Of a stretch of 64,000 nucleotides of DNA, positions 63,239 through 64,000 are shown piece after piece (position 1 is the first letter of the stretch; every line of letters starts with the position of its first letter). The position numbers and the translations under genes are program-made. The DNA comes from Opitutaceae bacterium UBA2377 (GTDB lineage: Bacteria > Verrucomicrobiota > Verrucomicrobiia > Opitutales > Opitutaceae): positions 62,001 to 126,000 of the forward strand of contig DDSZ01000014.1 in the NCBI GenBank assembly GCA_002344205.1, in the 5' to 3' direction. Below the pieces are notes generated by a model, which saw only the letters and a list, made by a program, of their open reading frames with translations, ran no database searches and was not told the origin of the DNA.

Positions 63239-64000
63239 GGTGCGCGACCCGGTGGCTGCTTGGATTTTTGCTCGGGACGACCGCGCTGGCGCAGCGCATC
63301 GAGATCAACTGGCCGACTCCGCACCCGGGCTTCGCGCAAGGCCGGCCGGCGACGGAGTATCTCCAGCACGCCGGTTCCGGTGACCCGGAATCGGGCAGCT
63401 TCGGGGGCGTGCGCAGCGGCGGCACCCAGTTTCATGAGGGGATTGATATCGTGCCGACGAGCCGCGACCGGCGGGGCGAGGCCACGGACCCGATTTTCGC
63501 GGTGCTGGATGGTGTGGTGCGCCATATCAGTGCGGTCGCGGGCAAGAGCAGCTATGGCCGCTATGTCGTGCTGGAACATCCCGGCGTGGAGCCGGCGGTT
63601 TACAGCCTTTATGCCCACCTCGCGAGCATTGAGCCGGGGCTGCGCGTCGGCTCGCAGGTCCGGCGTGGGCAGACCCTCGGGATCATGGGACGGTCCGCAG
63701 GCGGTTATGTGATTCCGCGGGAGCGGGCGCATTTGCACTTCGAGCTGGGGCTGATGGTCACGAGAAATTTCCAAGCTTGGTATGACTGGAAGAAGTTCGG
63801 CAGTCCCAACGAACACGGGCTCTACAACGGCATGAACCTGATGGGGTTTGATCCGCTCGATTTCTACGAGCAGCACCGCACGCGGAAGATCGCCAATTTT
63901 CGCGACTACTTCGCCCGGATGGAACCCGTGGTGAAATTCCGCATCGCGACGCTCGTGCGGCCGGATTTTGTGGAGCGCTATCCTGAGCTCGTGCACAAGG
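63235..64000 (+). CDS. M23 family metallopeptidase (peptidoglycan endopeptidase type), 5' part
   Basis: At least 255 codons are present and the gene runs off the right edge. It starts at 63235 with a signal peptide (MRCATRWLLGFLLGTTALA). The LytM/M23 zinc motifs are seen: FHEGIDIVP (H and D ligands) near residue 65 and HLHFELGL with the second His near residue 165, with the typical VVLEHPGVEPAVYSLYAHLASIEPGLRVGSQVRRGQTLGIMG between them. The family cleaves peptidoglycan or serves as a division/envelope factor. It overlaps the lipoprotein gene by 4 bases. Confidence 0.9.
   Translation, partial: MRCATRWLLGFLLGTTALAQRIEINWPTPHPGFAQGRPATEYLQHAGSGDPESGSFGGVRSGGTQFHEGIDIVPTSRDRRGEATDPIFAVLDGVVRHISAVAGKSSYGRYVVLEHPGVEPAVYSLYAHLASIEPGLRVGSQVRRGQTLGIMGRSAGGYVIPRERAHLHFELGLMVTRNFQAWYDWKKFGSPNEHGLYNGMNLMGFDPLDFYEQHRTRKIANFRDYFARMEPVVKFRIATLVRPDFVERYPELVHK

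Overview
The window is GC-rich (around 60-65% by eye), densely packed and almost wholly coding, with single-copy housekeeping genes in short operons. The gene set (trigger factor-ClpP-ClpX, FtsH, TsaB-Alr followed by a Tat-exported DUF1501 protein, HisA, RecR-EbfC, Dxs-XseB), lipid A/LPS core genes, eukaryote-like UDP-glucose dehydrogenase, IPT/TIG lipoprotein and frequent lack of clear Shine-Dalgarno sites fit a Gram-negative member of the Verrucomicrobiota, most likely Opitutaceae. That placement is inferred from content and protein style, not from a marker alignment. No mobile element, prophage, CRISPR array or rRNA was seen, and no gene-free stretch exceeds about 200 bases.  Layout. 1-3.5 kb: the end of homoserine kinase, a stand-alone response-regulator receiver, tRNA methyltransferase TrmL and a pair of oligopeptide-type ABC ATPases. 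3.5-6.5 kb: divergent LPS genes, a single polypeptide joining a lipid A acyltransferase to a heptosyltransferase, and a second heptosyltransferase. 6.5-12.4 kb: serS, tilS, ftsH, then a UDP-glucose dehydrogenase. 12.4-20.5 kb: tsaB-alr-DUF1501 (minus), tig-clpP-clpX (plus), an M42 aminopeptidase and hisA. 20.5-21.9 kb: a flavin disulfide reductase.  21.9-52.2 kb: a surface-polysaccharide locus of about 27 genes, all on the minus strand and mostly joined by 4-base stop/start overlaps. It runs from an asparagine synthetase-like gene (right end) through an ABC exporter (Wzm/Wzt), GT2 and GT4 glycosyltransferases, two FkbM and two other methyltransferases, two hexapeptide acetyltransferases, an acyltransferase-3, a PIG-L deacetylase, multi-pass glycan proteins including a Wzy-like polymerase and an O-antigen ligase-like protein, to a polyprenyl-phosphate sugar transferase (left end). 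UDP-glucuronate from the dehydrogenase at 11 kb and heptosylated lipid A-core from the 3.5-6.5 kb genes could feed the same envelope pathway. No Wzx flippase and no Wza/Wzc outer-membrane export or copolymerase gene was recognised inside the window.  52.3-64 kb: a DJ-1/PfpI protein, an NAD-dependent epimerase, ebfC-recR, tRNA-Gly(CCC), a small exported cysteine/lysine-rich protein with a strong terminator, dxs-xseB, a Ste24-type M48 protease with an exported endonuclease/phosphatase-fold protein, an IPT/TIG lipoprotein with its own terminator, and an overlapping run hemW - exported SAM hydrolase - lipoprotein - M23 peptidase that leaves the window at the right edge.  Most notable are the acyltransferase-heptosyltransferase fusion, the signal peptide on the SAM-hydrolase family protein, the 10-cysteine exported mini-protein, the mixture of polymerase/ligase and ABC-export genes in one polysaccharide locus, and a long imperfect inverted repeat at 50.2 kb.
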